Origin: Spirochaeta sp. UBA5339 | GTDB taxonomy: Bacteria; Spirochaetota; Spirochaetia; DSM-2461 | Length of the DNA stretch: 64,000 nucleotides | Reading direction: 5' to 3' | Assembly: GCA_002408085.1 (NCBI GenBank) | Contig: DHQL01000025.1 | Location: 167,811 to 231,810, forward strand | Shown: in pieces, positions 33,387 to 42,471 of the stretch | How the letters are laid out: the number at the start of each line of letters is the position of its first letter | Numbering within the stretch: position 1 is the first letter of the stretch | The notes under the pieces: model-generated | Databases searched by the model: none | What the model saw: only the letters and a program-made list of their open reading frames with translations | What the model was told of the DNA's origin: nothing | Position numbers and translations under genes: made by a program

Positions 33387-34871
33387 TCAGGGGCGTATGG
33401 ATATCTCTTCTGAAAAATCACTGTAACGGGGACTCTCTGAGTCCGTATAGGATTTAACAGCAAAAAAGTACTGTTTAAAGGGGGATAGTCCTTCTATAAG
33501 AGTATAATTCTCTTTCTCAATTTTCAAAGGGCTTCCAGGATAAATATACTCCCCCGGGTTCTCACCGAAAAAGAGAAGATATCCGGCAACATCGGGGGAG
33601 GCCGATGGGTTCCATTCCACACGGACCTCTCCTCTCTCGTTGGTCTCGGCGAAGATATAAGCCGGAGGAAGGGGCGGCAGGGAGGGAGTGTAATCCACTT
33701 CAAGAAAGGAGAGACCCGGAGAGAGATCCTCTTTCATATCGGGATACATCAGAAAAGCCAGGAGCAGATAGCGGCCACGGCTCTCCTCGTTGAGATTGTC
33801 AAAGGACTTCCACCGGGTATCGGCACTGAGAACTGTTTCCTCTCCTGAAAAATCCATTTTGATCCGCTCAGCTTCCAGCAGGCTGTTTGTGGTGAAGTAG
33901 TAGGGAAATACAGCTGAGTTTCCCCTGCTGTTTTCCAGGGCTGTAAGGGAGTTTATCCTGGAATCTGTAAATTTCAGATCAAGAACAGGACTTATACCGT
34001 ATCCTGGAAGTTTGTACTGTTTTGTAGAGAGGTCTTCCAGGAACATCCGTTCAATACGGAACTCATCAAGAAAACCGGTCATTCCCTCACCTATAACAAG
34101 TTCCCCCGGTTCATCACCGACCCTGGGTGTATAGACTGTGTTGGATTCGTTTCCGTCATCGGTTGTATAGATTATTGCCGAAGGCTGCCCATTAATCAGA
34201 TACTCCAGCATTCCCGTATGACTGTCATAGCGGAGCATATGGTGGTTCCACTGCCTGGGCAGTATGGGATCACCGGATATCTCATAGTATGATTCAGGAC
34301 TGTCAGGCATCTGGAAAATATTACTGAAACTCCATACCAGACGGCGGTTGGTGAAGTGGCAGAGAATGGACTGGGAGTAGATATCCTCACCCTTGCGGCC
34401 GAGTCCCTTCCACTGAATTATACTCTCTCCCTCTTTGGGATTGGCAGGGTAGAGCCAGAACTCTATTGTGAAATCCTCCCAGTTAGTGTGGGGAGAGAAG
34501 AGACTTCCCTTTCTGTCTGCCTCAAGAACGACTCTGTGTTCCCTGTCGAAGGTGGCACTGCCTCCACCGGATTTAAAGTAGGTACTGCTGAATTCGGGAT
34601 GTTCCTTTACGGCATAGTTTCCCGATTGATCTCTCTGTTTCGGTTCATTGAAGGTCAGAAGGAGATCGGTTGTTCCCGGAGTCGATGCAAGCTCGCTTCT
34701 GTTGAGAACAAGATCGGTGAAACCTCCCTTGCCGGCACTTGTTTTGAGGTTGTACAGCACCGTTCCCTGCCAGTTGTCATCGGCACCCAGAACAAGGGTT
34801 TCCGGATGCAGGCTGTGTGAGAAAATCAGGGTTTGTAAAATCATAAGATAGAGAGTATGTTTTATTTTCAT
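33387..34871 (-). CDS. Secreted LamG-like/fibronectin type III protein
   Basis: 494 aa. A signal peptide (about 1-22, cleavage probably after SLHPE) is followed by a concanavalin-like LamG domain (about 95-270, including WEDFTIEFWLYP and MTGFLDEFRIERMFL) and a C-terminal fibronectin type III domain (about 400-494, SLPPLPPAYIFAETNERGEVRVEW). Probably an envelope or periplasmic binding protein. ATG 34871 lies 6 nt after TTTAAT (34883-34878), with TTTCCA 17 bp before it, and has no ribosome binding site, so the message is probably leaderless. Only 28 bp separate it from the divergent uvrC. Confidence 0.7.
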   Translation of the reverse strand: MKIKHTLYLMILQTLIFSHSLHPETLVLGADDNWQGTVLYNLKTSAGKGGFTDLVLNRSELASTPGTTDLLLTFNEPKQRDQSGNYAVKEHPEFSSTYFKSGGGSATFDREHRVVLEADRKGSLFSPHTNWEDFTIEFWLYPANPKEGESIIQWKGLGRKGEDIYSQSILCHFTNRRLVWSFSNIFQMPDSPESYYEISGDPILPRQWNHHMLRYDSHTGMLEYLINGQPSAIIYTTDDGNESNTVYTPRVGDEPGELVIGEGMTGFLDEFRIERMFLEDLSTKQYKLPGYGISPVLDLKFTDSRINSLTALENSRGNSAVFPYYFTTNSLLEAERIKMDFSGEETVLSADTRWKSFDNLNEESRGRYLLLAFLMYPDMKEDLSPGLSFLEVDYTPSLPPLPPAYIFAETNERGEVRVEWNPSASPDVAGYLLFFGENPGEYIYPGSPLKIEKENYTLIEGLSPFKQYFFAVKSYTDSESPRYSDFSEEISIRP

Positions 34872-34899
34872 AGCACTATTAAATTCTTATCGGTAAATT

Positions 34900-36717
34900 A
34901 TGGAAAGTAATAAAGAAAGAGTCGAGACTCTCCTGAAACAAATAAAAGAGTTCCCCCTGCAGCCCGGGGTTTATCTGATGAAAGATGAACAGAAGAAGAT
35001 TATCTACATCGGGAAGGCTGTAAAACTGAGAAACCGGGTGCGCTCTTATTTCTCGGGTGAAAAGGATATAAAGACCAGAACCCTTGTCAGGCAGATCCAT
35101 TACATCGATCATATTGTTACCAAAAGCGAGTATGAGGCCCTGCTTCTGGAAAACAATCTGATCAAAAAGTGGAATCCCCGGTACAACATCAACCTGAAAG
35201 ACGGCAAAAGTTACCCGGTGATCAGGATCACCTCCGAGGAATTTCCCCGGGTCTACCGGACCAGAAACGTTGTGAGCGACAAGTCCCAGTACTACGGTCC
35301 CTATCCCGATGTGAAGATGCTGGACGACACCCTTAATCTTATAAAAAAAATGCTTCCCCTGCGCCGCTGCCGGACCCTGAAGAAAAGGGAGAGCCCCTGT
35401 CTCTACTACCATATGGGCAAGTGTTCCGGTCCCTGCGCCGGTCTGATCAGCAAAGAGGATTACAGGGGCCTTGTAAATAAGGCCAGGGCCGTTCTTACGG
35501 GAAGGACAGCCGGTCTGGAAAAGGAGCTGATGAAGGAGATAAAAGCCCTTTCCGAGAACCTGGAATTTGAGAAGGCGGCTGAAATCAGAGATCAGCTTAT
35601 AGCTATGCAGCTGCTGCAGACGGAGCAGAAGGTGGAGGACTTTGAGGAAGAGAGCCGGGACTATATCGGTGTGGACACATCGGGGAACTACTACTCCTTT
35701 GCAGTAATTCAGATGAGGAAGGGCAAGCTTCTGGGCAAGGAGTCCTACCGCTCCGAGTACTACGGCTCCGAGCAGGATGCGATCCAGGAATTTCTCCTCC
35801 GCTACTACGGCAGCCCTGACAGGGATTTTCCCGCCAGGGTCTATATTCCCCTCAGGGACAGGGAACTGATTCAGAACTATCTGAGCCGCGAGGTAGACGG
35901 TGCCGAGGGCATGATGCTGGAACTCCCCGAAAGCAAGAGGGACCAGGCCGTTCTGAACATGGCCGTTGAGAATGCCCGAAGCGATCTGGCCAGAAAGCTG
36001 CAGGACCTGGGAAATACACCGGCTCTGGAAGACCTTCAGAATGTTCTGAATCTGAGGAAGCTTCCGAAGAGAATTGAGGGCTTCGATATAGCTCAACTGG
36101 ACGGTCACTTCACTGTGGCTTCCCTGATCTCGTTCAAGGACGGGAATCCCGACCGCAAGAACTACCGGCACTTCAATATCCGCTCTCTGGACGGAGGCAT
36201 CGATGACTTCAAGGCCATTAGCGAGGCGGTGGCCCGGCGCTACTCCCGGCTGATGAATGAGAAGAAGGAGATGCCCGATCTTATTCTTATTGACGGTGGA
36301 AAAGGGCAGGTCAGTGCTGCCCAGTCGGTTCTGGATGCCCTGGGGCTGAATATTCCCCTGATTGGACTGGCCAAGAAAGAGGAGCTGATCTTCCTGCCGG
36401 GAGAAAAGGAGCCCATTGATCTTCCCGAGGGAGACAGAGCCCTCAGGGTGCTGCAGCATGTAAGGGACGAAACCCACCGCTTTGCAACCTCTCACAACCA
36501 GAAACTGAGAAAGAAGCAGATCAGTCTGAACTCACTAGAGAATATTCCGGGAATAGGACCGGCAAGGAGCAAGAAGCTGCTCACGGGGTTCGGATCCATG
36601 GAAAACCTTTATGCCGCCGGGGCCGATGAGATTTCAAAAACTGCGGGGATCAGCCTGGAAGCCGCTGAAATGATACGGGAGTATCTGACCCGCAAAGAGA
36701 GAGCTGAGGAGCCATAA
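34900..36717 (+). CDS. uvrC: Excinuclease ABC subunit C
   Basis: 605 aa. It makes both incisions in nucleotide excision repair with UvrA/UvrB. GIY-YIG domain (about 20-95, GVYLMKDEQKKIIYIGKA), UVR motif (about 205-240), RNase H-like C-terminal nuclease (RIEGFDIAQLDG; LILIDGGKGQ) and a double helix-hairpin-helix (LENIPGIGPARSKKLL). The 3' end overlaps the convergent phosphoesterase gene by 68 bp. Confidence 0.97.
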   Translation: MESNKERVETLLKQIKEFPLQPGVYLMKDEQKKIIYIGKAVKLRNRVRSYFSGEKDIKTRTLVRQIHYIDHIVTKSEYEALLLENNLIKKWNPRYNINLKDGKSYPVIRITSEEFPRVYRTRNVVSDKSQYYGPYPDVKMLDDTLNLIKKMLPLRRCRTLKKRESPCLYYHMGKCSGPCAGLISKEDYRGLVNKARAVLTGRTAGLEKELMKEIKALSENLEFEKAAEIRDQLIAMQLLQTEQKVEDFEEESRDYIGVDTSGNYYSFAVIQMRKGKLLGKESYRSEYYGSEQDAIQEFLLRYYGSPDRDFPARVYIPLRDRELIQNYLSREVDGAEGMMLELPESKRDQAVLNMAVENARSDLARKLQDLGNTPALEDLQNVLNLRKLPKRIEGFDIAQLDGHFTVASLISFKDGNPDRKNYRHFNIRSLDGGIDDFKAISEAVARRYSRLMNEKKEMPDLILIDGGKGQVSAAQSVLDALGLNIPLIGLAKKEELIFLPGEKEPIDLPEGDRALRVLQHVRDETHRFATSHNQKLRKKQISLNSLENIPGIGPARSKKLLTGFGSMENLYAAGADEISKTAGISLEAAEMIREYLTRKERAEEP

Positions 36718-37759
36718 AGCGGACCTTGTCCTGGATATAGCTCAGTTTTTCACTGTTCAGGGTAATTCTGGTGAGTGATGAACCGGGCAGGGGCATTCTA
36801 TTGTATCCAAAAAAATTATTGTACTGACTCTGTTTCTCGCTGTCGTACCAGTAGACCAGGGATATGCTGCTGTCATCTACCTCAATGGCGGTGAATCCGC
36901 GCTTTCCGATGGTACATCCCGAGTTGAAGAGACAGGGAACCAGACCGTCGCTGCTGTAGAGTTCGGAGATCTGAGTCTCATTGCTGTTGCGCAGGAGTTT
37001 CAGATCCCGCTGGAGGAGTTTTATCTCCCTCTCAATACCTTTCCTCTCCAGTTCGCTGGTCTGCCGGTAGCTGCGGATCAGTGAGTCCAGTCTGTATTTC
37101 AGGGAGTCCGATTTGGAGAGGGATTCAAAGAGGGGTCTGTGAGTATGTCCGATAATGGAGATCATTCCCGAGAGGCTGGATGCCTGATAGGCGTGAATTT
37201 CTGTCTTGATCTTCTTTCGGTTCGCCGGGGATTTGCTGTAGTTCATTATGCCCAGGGGATAGGCGATATACTTCAGAACATAGCTGCAGAGTTTTTCATA
37301 TCGGAGAATAAAGCTTGAGAACTGATGACCGTGGTAAACCAGAAGGGAGCCCCGGTCGTTATGGATCTCAAGGGATTCGTGTACCGGGTAGGGGTAGTCT
37401 TCGGGGGGATCCGACAGAGTCAGGTCGTGGTTGCCGTAGAGTTTTGTGAGTCTCTTATCAGAGTGATAGGCGTCGAAGATTTTATAGAGATCGCTCCAGC
37501 TCTCCTGAATCCGGGGTAGCTGAAATTTCTGCAGCTCCTCAATATCTCCGTTCAGAACGAGATGATAGCCCTGGTCATAGTAGTAGTTCCAGAGAACTTC
37601 GGAAACGGTCTGCCCGTTTTTACGGAAATCATCCCGGCTTCCTCCGTTTCCCATATGAAGGTCGCTGAGAATAACGAATCTCCGGTGTCCCATTGGAACT
37701 CTGATGCTTTTATTCCTGATACCCTTCAGGGTACTGCAGGAGGAATAAAACTGATTCAT
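36650..37759 (-). CDS. Calcineurin-like metallophosphoesterase
   Basis: 369 aa. Metal-binding motifs in order: ILSDLHMGNGG (about 29-39), LNGDIEEL, LYGNHDLTL, YHGHQF and SIIGHTHRPLF. The layout resembles UDP-2,3-diacylglucosamine hydrolase-like enzymes, but the substrate is unknown. The last 68 bp of the gene are also coding for UvrC on the other strand. Start ATG 37759 has only a weak upstream site; ATG at residue 23 (MGHRRF) is an alternative. Confidence 0.8.
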   Translation of the reverse strand: MNQFYSSCSTLKGIRNKSIRVPMGHRRFVILSDLHMGNGGSRDDFRKNGQTVSEVLWNYYYDQGYHLVLNGDIEELQKFQLPRIQESWSDLYKIFDAYHSDKRLTKLYGNHDLTLSDPPEDYPYPVHESLEIHNDRGSLLVYHGHQFSSFILRYEKLCSYVLKYIAYPLGIMNYSKSPANRKKIKTEIHAYQASSLSGMISIIGHTHRPLFESLSKSDSLKYRLDSLIRSYRQTSELERKGIEREIKLLQRDLKLLRNSNETQISELYSSDGLVPCLFNSGCTIGKRGFTAIEVDDSSISLVYWYDSEKQSQYNNFFGYNRMPLPGSSLTRITLNSEKLSYIQDKVRFMAPQLSLCGSDTPVSFQRLPG

Positions 37760-37889
37760 AGACAGGAATTATGACTATATTAGACTAGGATTATGTATGA
37801 TTTTCATTAGATTTCTGTTCAGTCTCTTCTATCCGATTCTATTAAGAGCCTCACTGTATGGGATGGAGACTTTCTGATAGAATGGGCCC

Positions 37890-39656
37890 ATGAAAGTCAT
37901 TCTGGCAACCATCCATCTGGAGGAATCGACCCGGGCCATTCCTCTGGCCGCCGCCTGTCTGAAGGCCGCATCATCCCGGCACGACATTTTACTCAGGGAC
38001 TACACCCTGGACCAGAGCGCTGCAGAAATAGCGGAGGGGCTCCTTTACGAGCCGTCTACAGGCTGTGTCGGTTTTCCCGTTTACCTTTGGAACAGATCCC
38101 TTGTGCTGGAAATCATCAAAATCCTGAAGGCCGCCCGGCCGGAGCTTCCCCTGATTGCGGGAGGACCCGAGGTAACAGCCGCGGCGGACTCCTTTCTGAA
38201 AGAGAGCGGCATTGCCGCGGCCATGGTCGGCGAGGGAGAGGTTATTATCGATCCTCTTCTGGATGCCCTTGAAGCGGGTGAGACAGTACCCTCCATACCC
38301 GGCATTGTCACGGCGAACAGCGGCCCCTCGTCTCCCGTATTCTGCCTGGACATAAATGGACTGAACTCACCCATACTTTCGGGAGCCCTGGATCTCAGCC
38401 ATAACAGAGGACTTCTCTGGGAGCTTTCCAGGGGATGTCCCTTTGCCTGTGAGTTCTGTTTTGAGTCCAAGGGAAGCGGCAAGGTCAGGACTTTTGCCCT
38501 GGAACGGATAAGGGCGGAGCTGGAGATGATCCGTGATGCCGGGATACAGCAGGTCTTTGTTCTGGATCCCACCTTTAATGTCAATAAAAAGAGGGTTCTG
38601 ACCATTCTGGAATGGATCCGCGAACTGACCCCCGAGACATACTACTACTTTGAGGTACGGACCGAATTCCTGGATGAGGAGACGGCACTGGCCTTTGCCA
38701 CAGTGCCCTGTACCCTGCAGATCGGGCTCCAGAGCGCGTCCACCGAGGTCCTGAAGAATATCAACCGCCGCTTTGATCCCGATGAGTTCCGCAGTAAAAC
38801 AGCTCTCCTGGGAGAGGCGGGGGTCTCCTTCGGCCTGGACCTGATTTACGGTCTTCCAGGGGACAGTCTTGAGGGATTCCGGAACTCCATGGACTACGCC
38901 CTCTCCCTTGAGCCCAATCATCTGGACCTCTTTCCCCTGGCGGTGCTTCCCGGCACCGCCCTTTATGACCGTCGGGAAGAGCTGGATATGGATGCGGACT
39001 GTGATGATCCCTACATTGTCCGGGAGACTCCCGGCTTCCCGGCGGCGGATATGAAAAAGGCTGGCAAATTGAGTACGGTTTGTGATCGGCTCTACAATCA
39101 GAACCGGGGAATCAGCTGGCTGAGCCGGGTCTGTTATGATCTGGATCTCTCTCCTGTCGGGCTGATGGATCTGGCGGAAAGCCCTGTGGATGAAGAATTC
39201 AGTCTCCCTGTCTTTCTCGAGTCAGCCTATAAGAAGTGCGGAAGAGAGAGTCTTTTTCCGGTGATTGAGGATATGCTCGGCTATCTGGATCTTCTTGAGG
39301 AGATTGAGCAGTGCGAGAGCAGTTATTCACCGGAGGGGCAGATTGTCCTTGATGATGATTTGGAGCTTCATCTTCACGGCAGCTGCCGTATCGGAAAATT
39401 CCACCTTCATCCCTCGGTGGTGACCGCAGGATTTCCCGGAGCTTCCGAGGATCTTATGGCTGAGGCGGGATCCTTCAGAACCCTCTTCTGGCTCAGGGAC
39501 TATGAACTCTGTGTAGATCTTCTCAGTAAAGAGGAGGAAGAAATTCTTATGCTTCTGAAGAAGGGAGTAAGCCTTGGAGTCCTGAAGAACCGTTTTCCTG
39601 ATATGGAGGAATTTCTTTTAAGCGGAATTCTGGAATCCTATATTGAGATCGGATGA
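37890..39656 (+). CDS. B12-binding-domain radical SAM protein (DUF4080 type)
   Basis: 588 aa. The N-terminal cobalamin-binding-like fold (about 1-135) has IAGGPEVTA; the radical SAM core (about 170-400) has the iron-sulfur motif CPFACEFC after WELSRG, plus DFNV-like FVLDPTFNVN and LQIGLQS. The C-terminal 180 residues resemble DUF4080. Members often methylate or rearrange unactivated carbons; the substrate here is unknown. ATG 37890 lies 6 nt after TAGAAT (37878-37883) with no ribosome binding site, so the message is probably leaderless. Confidence 0.85.
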   Translation: MKVILATIHLEESTRAIPLAAACLKAASSRHDILLRDYTLDQSAAEIAEGLLYEPSTGCVGFPVYLWNRSLVLEIIKILKAARPELPLIAGGPEVTAAADSFLKESGIAAAMVGEGEVIIDPLLDALEAGETVPSIPGIVTANSGPSSPVFCLDINGLNSPILSGALDLSHNRGLLWELSRGCPFACEFCFESKGSGKVRTFALERIRAELEMIRDAGIQQVFVLDPTFNVNKKRVLTILEWIRELTPETYYYFEVRTEFLDEETALAFATVPCTLQIGLQSASTEVLKNINRRFDPDEFRSKTALLGEAGVSFGLDLIYGLPGDSLEGFRNSMDYALSLEPNHLDLFPLAVLPGTALYDRREELDMDADCDDPYIVRETPGFPAADMKKAGKLSTVCDRLYNQNRGISWLSRVCYDLDLSPVGLMDLAESPVDEEFSLPVFLESAYKKCGRESLFPVIEDMLGYLDLLEEIEQCESSYSPEGQIVLDDDLELHLHGSCRIGKFHLHPSVVTAGFPGASEDLMAEAGSFRTLFWLRDYELCVDLLSKEEEEILMLLKKGVSLGVLKNRFPDMEEFLLSGILESYIEIG

Positions 39657-39661
39657 CAGGT

Positions 39662-40390
39662 TCAGATTCCTTTGGACAGCCGGTCTATCAGAAATTCTGA
39701 AAACCCCGCCGCTTCCATCTTCTCCTGGGTTTTCCGGAAGTTGTAGGGGGTTCTGTAGAAGGTAAATTCCTTCTTCCTTGTGTCCAGAATTCCCCAGGCA
39801 GCATCGGGATTTCCGTCCCGGGGCTGGCCTATACTGCCGGGATTGATCAGAACCCGTGATCCTTTCAGGGAGAGGGTTTGTCCCGTTTCGGCCCGGCCGC
39901 TGCTCAGATTCCGGCGGCTGAGGCTGTAGTACTCCTGAATATGGGAGTGGCCGAAGAGAACCCACTTCTTTGTGGCGGCCTTGAAATTCCTCAGAGCATC
40001 GGGTTCTCCCAGAATATAGTCCCTTGTGGGATCCTCCACAGAGCCGTGAACCATAAGAACACCCTTGCGCTCCTGAAAAACCGGCAGCTCCTTCATATGG
40101 TTCAGGAAGTCTCCAGAGACCAGGGAGTGGCTCATTATCAGGGCCTTCCGGGACTCGTTGCTGAAAAAGCTGCCCGACATCCGGCCGCAGAGATAGAGGT
40201 CGTGATTACCGGGAATAAAAAGGGTTTTTTCCTTCAGGAGCAGTCTGTAGCAGGCCTCGGGCTCGGGGCCGTAACCGGCCAGGTCTCCCAGAAACCAGAT
40301 CTCCTCCCAGTTTTGTGAGGCAGAATCTTCCAGTACCGCTTCCAGGGCTTCCAGGTTACCGTGAATGTCCGAAAGTACCAGAATCTTCAA
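39662..40390 (-). CDS. YfcE/MJ0936-type metallophosphoesterase
   Basis: 242 aa from TTG 40390, with GGAGGA upstream. Motifs: VLSDIHGNLEALEAVL (about 4-19), LGDLAGYGPEP, IPGNHD, VHGSVED and FGHSHIQE, followed by INPGSIGQPRDG, which is typical of this phosphodiesterase group. Cytoplasmic; substrate unknown. It is divergent from the gene at 40450 and converges with the radical SAM gene with a 5-bp gap. Confidence 0.85.
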   Translation of the reverse strand: MKILVLSDIHGNLEALEAVLEDSASQNWEEIWFLGDLAGYGPEPEACYRLLLKEKTLFIPGNHDLYLCGRMSGSFFSNESRKALIMSHSLVSGDFLNHMKELPVFQERKGVLMVHGSVEDPTRDYILGEPDALRNFKAATKKWVLFGHSHIQEYYSLSRRNLSSGRAETGQTLSLKGSRVLINPGSIGQPRDGNPDAAWGILDTRKKEFTFYRTPYNFRKTQEKMEAAGFSEFLIDRLSKGI

Positions 40391-40449
40391 AAAAATCCTC
40401 CAAAATAATCATAGTTTTATTATTCTCTATTGATTATAGTATAAAGGTA

Positions 40450-41040
40450 ATGCAAAGGAATCTTTTCAACAAAGCCATAGGCAATATCAGCGAGTATTTC
40501 GCCTCGGTCTGGACCCTGATGTCCGATACCACTATCTTCCTTTCCAACAATACCAAAATATTCCATCAGTATGAAGCTCAGCTGAGGGAGTTGCGGCACA
40601 GGCTGGAAAAGAACAGAACCGATACGGAGGTGATGCAGGAGGTCCGGCAGGAGCTTGTGGTCATCCGGAAGTCTCTCCGTATGCAGGGATACAACCTGCG
40701 ACTGGGGTCTCTTGATCTGCGGCTGGAGGGATTCCGTAACGACGATGCCATTTCAGACGGTTTTACCCGGTGCGTTCTTTTTTTGGCTGAGGATGGAGAT
40801 GTCCTCTATATCAGCGGTATGGCAAACCATATCGAACTGGACAGTGCCCTGGAGAGCCGCATGGCCGCCACGGGATACAGGTCCATCAGTTCAAAGCACT
40901 ATCTCTGGTTCAAATGGGAGAACCGCGTGCTTATCCTTTCGGGAGCCGCCTCGGAAACCAAAGAGGATTTTGAAGATTTCCGTGAGTATGTTGCCGAGAA
41001 CAAGGGCTTTCTGATACGGCGTCTGGCCAAACTGGGCTGA
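40450..41040 (+). CDS. Hypothetical protein with coiled-coil segment
   Basis: 196 aa from ATG 40450 (MQRNLFNKAIGNISEYF); a longer frame from 40315 would run through the upstream phosphoesterase gene. Residues about 35-90 are helical and charged (QLRELRHRLEKNRTDTEVMQEVRQEL), likely a coiled coil; the C-terminal half is a mixed fold (RCVLFLAEDGDVLYISGM). I do not recognise the family. AAAGG sits only 2 nt before the ATG and a TATAGT ends 9 bases upstream of it, so a very short leader is possible. It precedes a GNAT gene by 32 bp. Confidence 0.55.
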   Translation: MQRNLFNKAIGNISEYFASVWTLMSDTTIFLSNNTKIFHQYEAQLRELRHRLEKNRTDTEVMQEVRQELVVIRKSLRMQGYNLRLGSLDLRLEGFRNDDAISDGFTRCVLFLAEDGDVLYISGMANHIELDSALESRMAATGYRSISSKHYLWFKWENRVLILSGAASETKEDFEDFREYVAENKGFLIRRLAKLG

Positions 41041-41072
41041 CCTTCCTTCAGTTAACCAATACAGGAACAGCA

Positions 41073-41540
41073 ATGCAGGTAAATTATAGAAAAGCAGAAC
41101 TCAAGGACATTGATCATATGGTACGCCTTCTGGGTGTGCTCTTTTCGGTGGAGGAGGACTTCGATTTCAGACCCGAGGTTCACAGCCGTGCTCTGGAACG
41201 GATCATAACTTCAGCAGGTGGGGAGCAGCTGGTCCTGGTGGCGGAGGACCTGTCAACGGGAGAAGTCGTTGCCATGCTGACGGTGCAGACGGTTGTTTCT
41301 ACGGCCACCGGAGAGCTTTCGGGCTGGGTGGAGGATGTGGTTGTGGATCCCCGGTGTCAGGGAGAAGGCCTCGGTACGGGCATGCTGGCAAGGACTGAGG
41401 AGTGGGCGCGCAGTGCAGGGATCAACCGGCTGCAGCTTCTGGCAGACAGGGACAATGACCCGGCTCTCGGGTTCTACAAGTCCCGGGGCTGGACCGGATC
41501 CAATATGATTCACAGAAAAAAAATGATCCCGTCTCAATAG
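41073..41540 (+). CDS. GNAT family N-acetyltransferase
   Basis: 155 aa. The acetyl-CoA binding core reads VEDVVVDPRCQGEGLGTGML (R/Q-x-x-G-x-G/A pattern), followed by INRLQLLADRDNDPALGFYKSRGW. Substrate unknown. AGGA precedes the ATG. Probably co-transcribed with the hypothetical gene upstream. Its last codons contain the terminator of the convergent secreted-protein gene. Confidence 0.88.
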   Translation: MQVNYRKAELKDIDHMVRLLGVLFSVEEDFDFRPEVHSRALERIITSAGGEQLVLVAEDLSTGEVVAMLTVQTVVSTATGELSGWVEDVVVDPRCQGEGLGTGMLARTEEWARSAGINRLQLLADRDNDPALGFYKSRGWTGSNMIHRKKMIPSQ

Positions 41541-41551
41541 AGAGGGATCAT
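41516..41551 (-). terminator. Terminator of the repeat-containing secreted protein
   Basis: ATGATCCC (41523-41530) pairs with GGGATCAT (41544-41551); on the minus strand eight T follow (41523-41516). It lies inside the end of the GNAT gene. Confidence 0.7.
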
Positions 41552-41578
41552 ATTCCAGTCTTCTCAGATAAAAGGAGA

Positions 41579-42367
41579 TCAGTAGTCGTTCATGGCGTCT
41601 CTGTAACCCTGACTGTAGGCTTCCCTGTAGGCATCTCTGAAACCGTCACGGTAGCCCTGCTCGTAATCGGCTCCGTAGTCTGAATAGTCATCGGAGTAGT
41701 CATAATCGTCAGAGTAGTAATCATCATATGAATCACCGCCGGAGCTCATATTGTCGCTGGTGATTGTGAAAGAATCACTCTCGAGAAAGTTGAAATCCAT
41801 CAGTTCGTAGGTTGCACCGCTGTAACCCTCCGCAAGAATATCATTTTCCGGATAGCTTTCATCCACGGGGACGCTGATTGTATAGCTGGAGCCCTCATCA
41901 AGAATATCATCTCCCAGAAGGTCCTCTCCCCAGTACATTGAGTCTCTGGATGAGACATAGAGGTAGTAGATATCCTCACCGGTTTCATTGATAAAGGTGA
42001 TGTCCCGGTAAACTGGATTTCTTCCCCCGAAGGGCAGGAAGTCATCGGCCGTTACGGTAATGGTATCGACTTCATCGAGGTTGATGGATTCGATTCTGTA
42101 GGCCTTTTCCATCTCGTCCTCGGCCATAAGATCATAGTAGGGATCTGCCTCATCATATGTTATTTCGAAGCTGTAAGTACTTCCAGCATCAAAAAGGTCA
42201 TCTCCCAGTCTGTCGACTCCCCAGTCTCTCTCATCCCCATGGGAGAGGTAGAGGTAGTAGATTGTTTCGTCCAGTGAGTTGACCACAGTGACAGTTTTTG
42301 TTGTTTCCGCAAACAGGAGTCCGGAAAGCATTAGAAGCAGGATCGGATAGATAACAATTTTTTTCAT
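41579..42367 (-). CDS. Secreted protein with tandem domain duplication and Asp/Tyr-rich tail
   Basis: 262 aa. Signal peptide about 1-20 (ILLLMLSGLLFAE). Two homologous units follow (about 22-112 and 118-205), each with an I-Y-Y-L-Y strand and the pattern W-G-x-D-x-L-G-D-D-x-x-D-x-G-S. The tail (about 210-262) has repeated DDYSD-like residues, then repeats of the form GYRDGFRDAYREAY. The acidity suggests calcium binding at the surface, an inference only. No family name. AAAGGTAA precedes the ATG. Confidence 0.6.
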   Translation of the reverse strand: MKKIVIYPILLLMLSGLLFAETTKTVTVVNSLDETIYYLYLSHGDERDWGVDRLGDDLFDAGSTYSFEITYDEADPYYDLMAEDEMEKAYRIESINLDEVDTITVTADDFLPFGGRNPVYRDITFINETGEDIYYLYVSSRDSMYWGEDLLGDDILDEGSSYTISVPVDESYPENDILAEGYSGATYELMDFNFLESDSFTITSDNMSSGGDSYDDYYSDDYDYSDDYSDYGADYEQGYRDGFRDAYREAYSQGYRDAMNDY

Positions 42368-42471
42368 TGGATTACCTTTGTTTATGTCTATTACGGGGAT
42401 ACTGTTTTATTATGGTATTGTGACAGCCTGCTGTAGAAACACGGCACGACACCCCGTTGAGGATGAGTATA

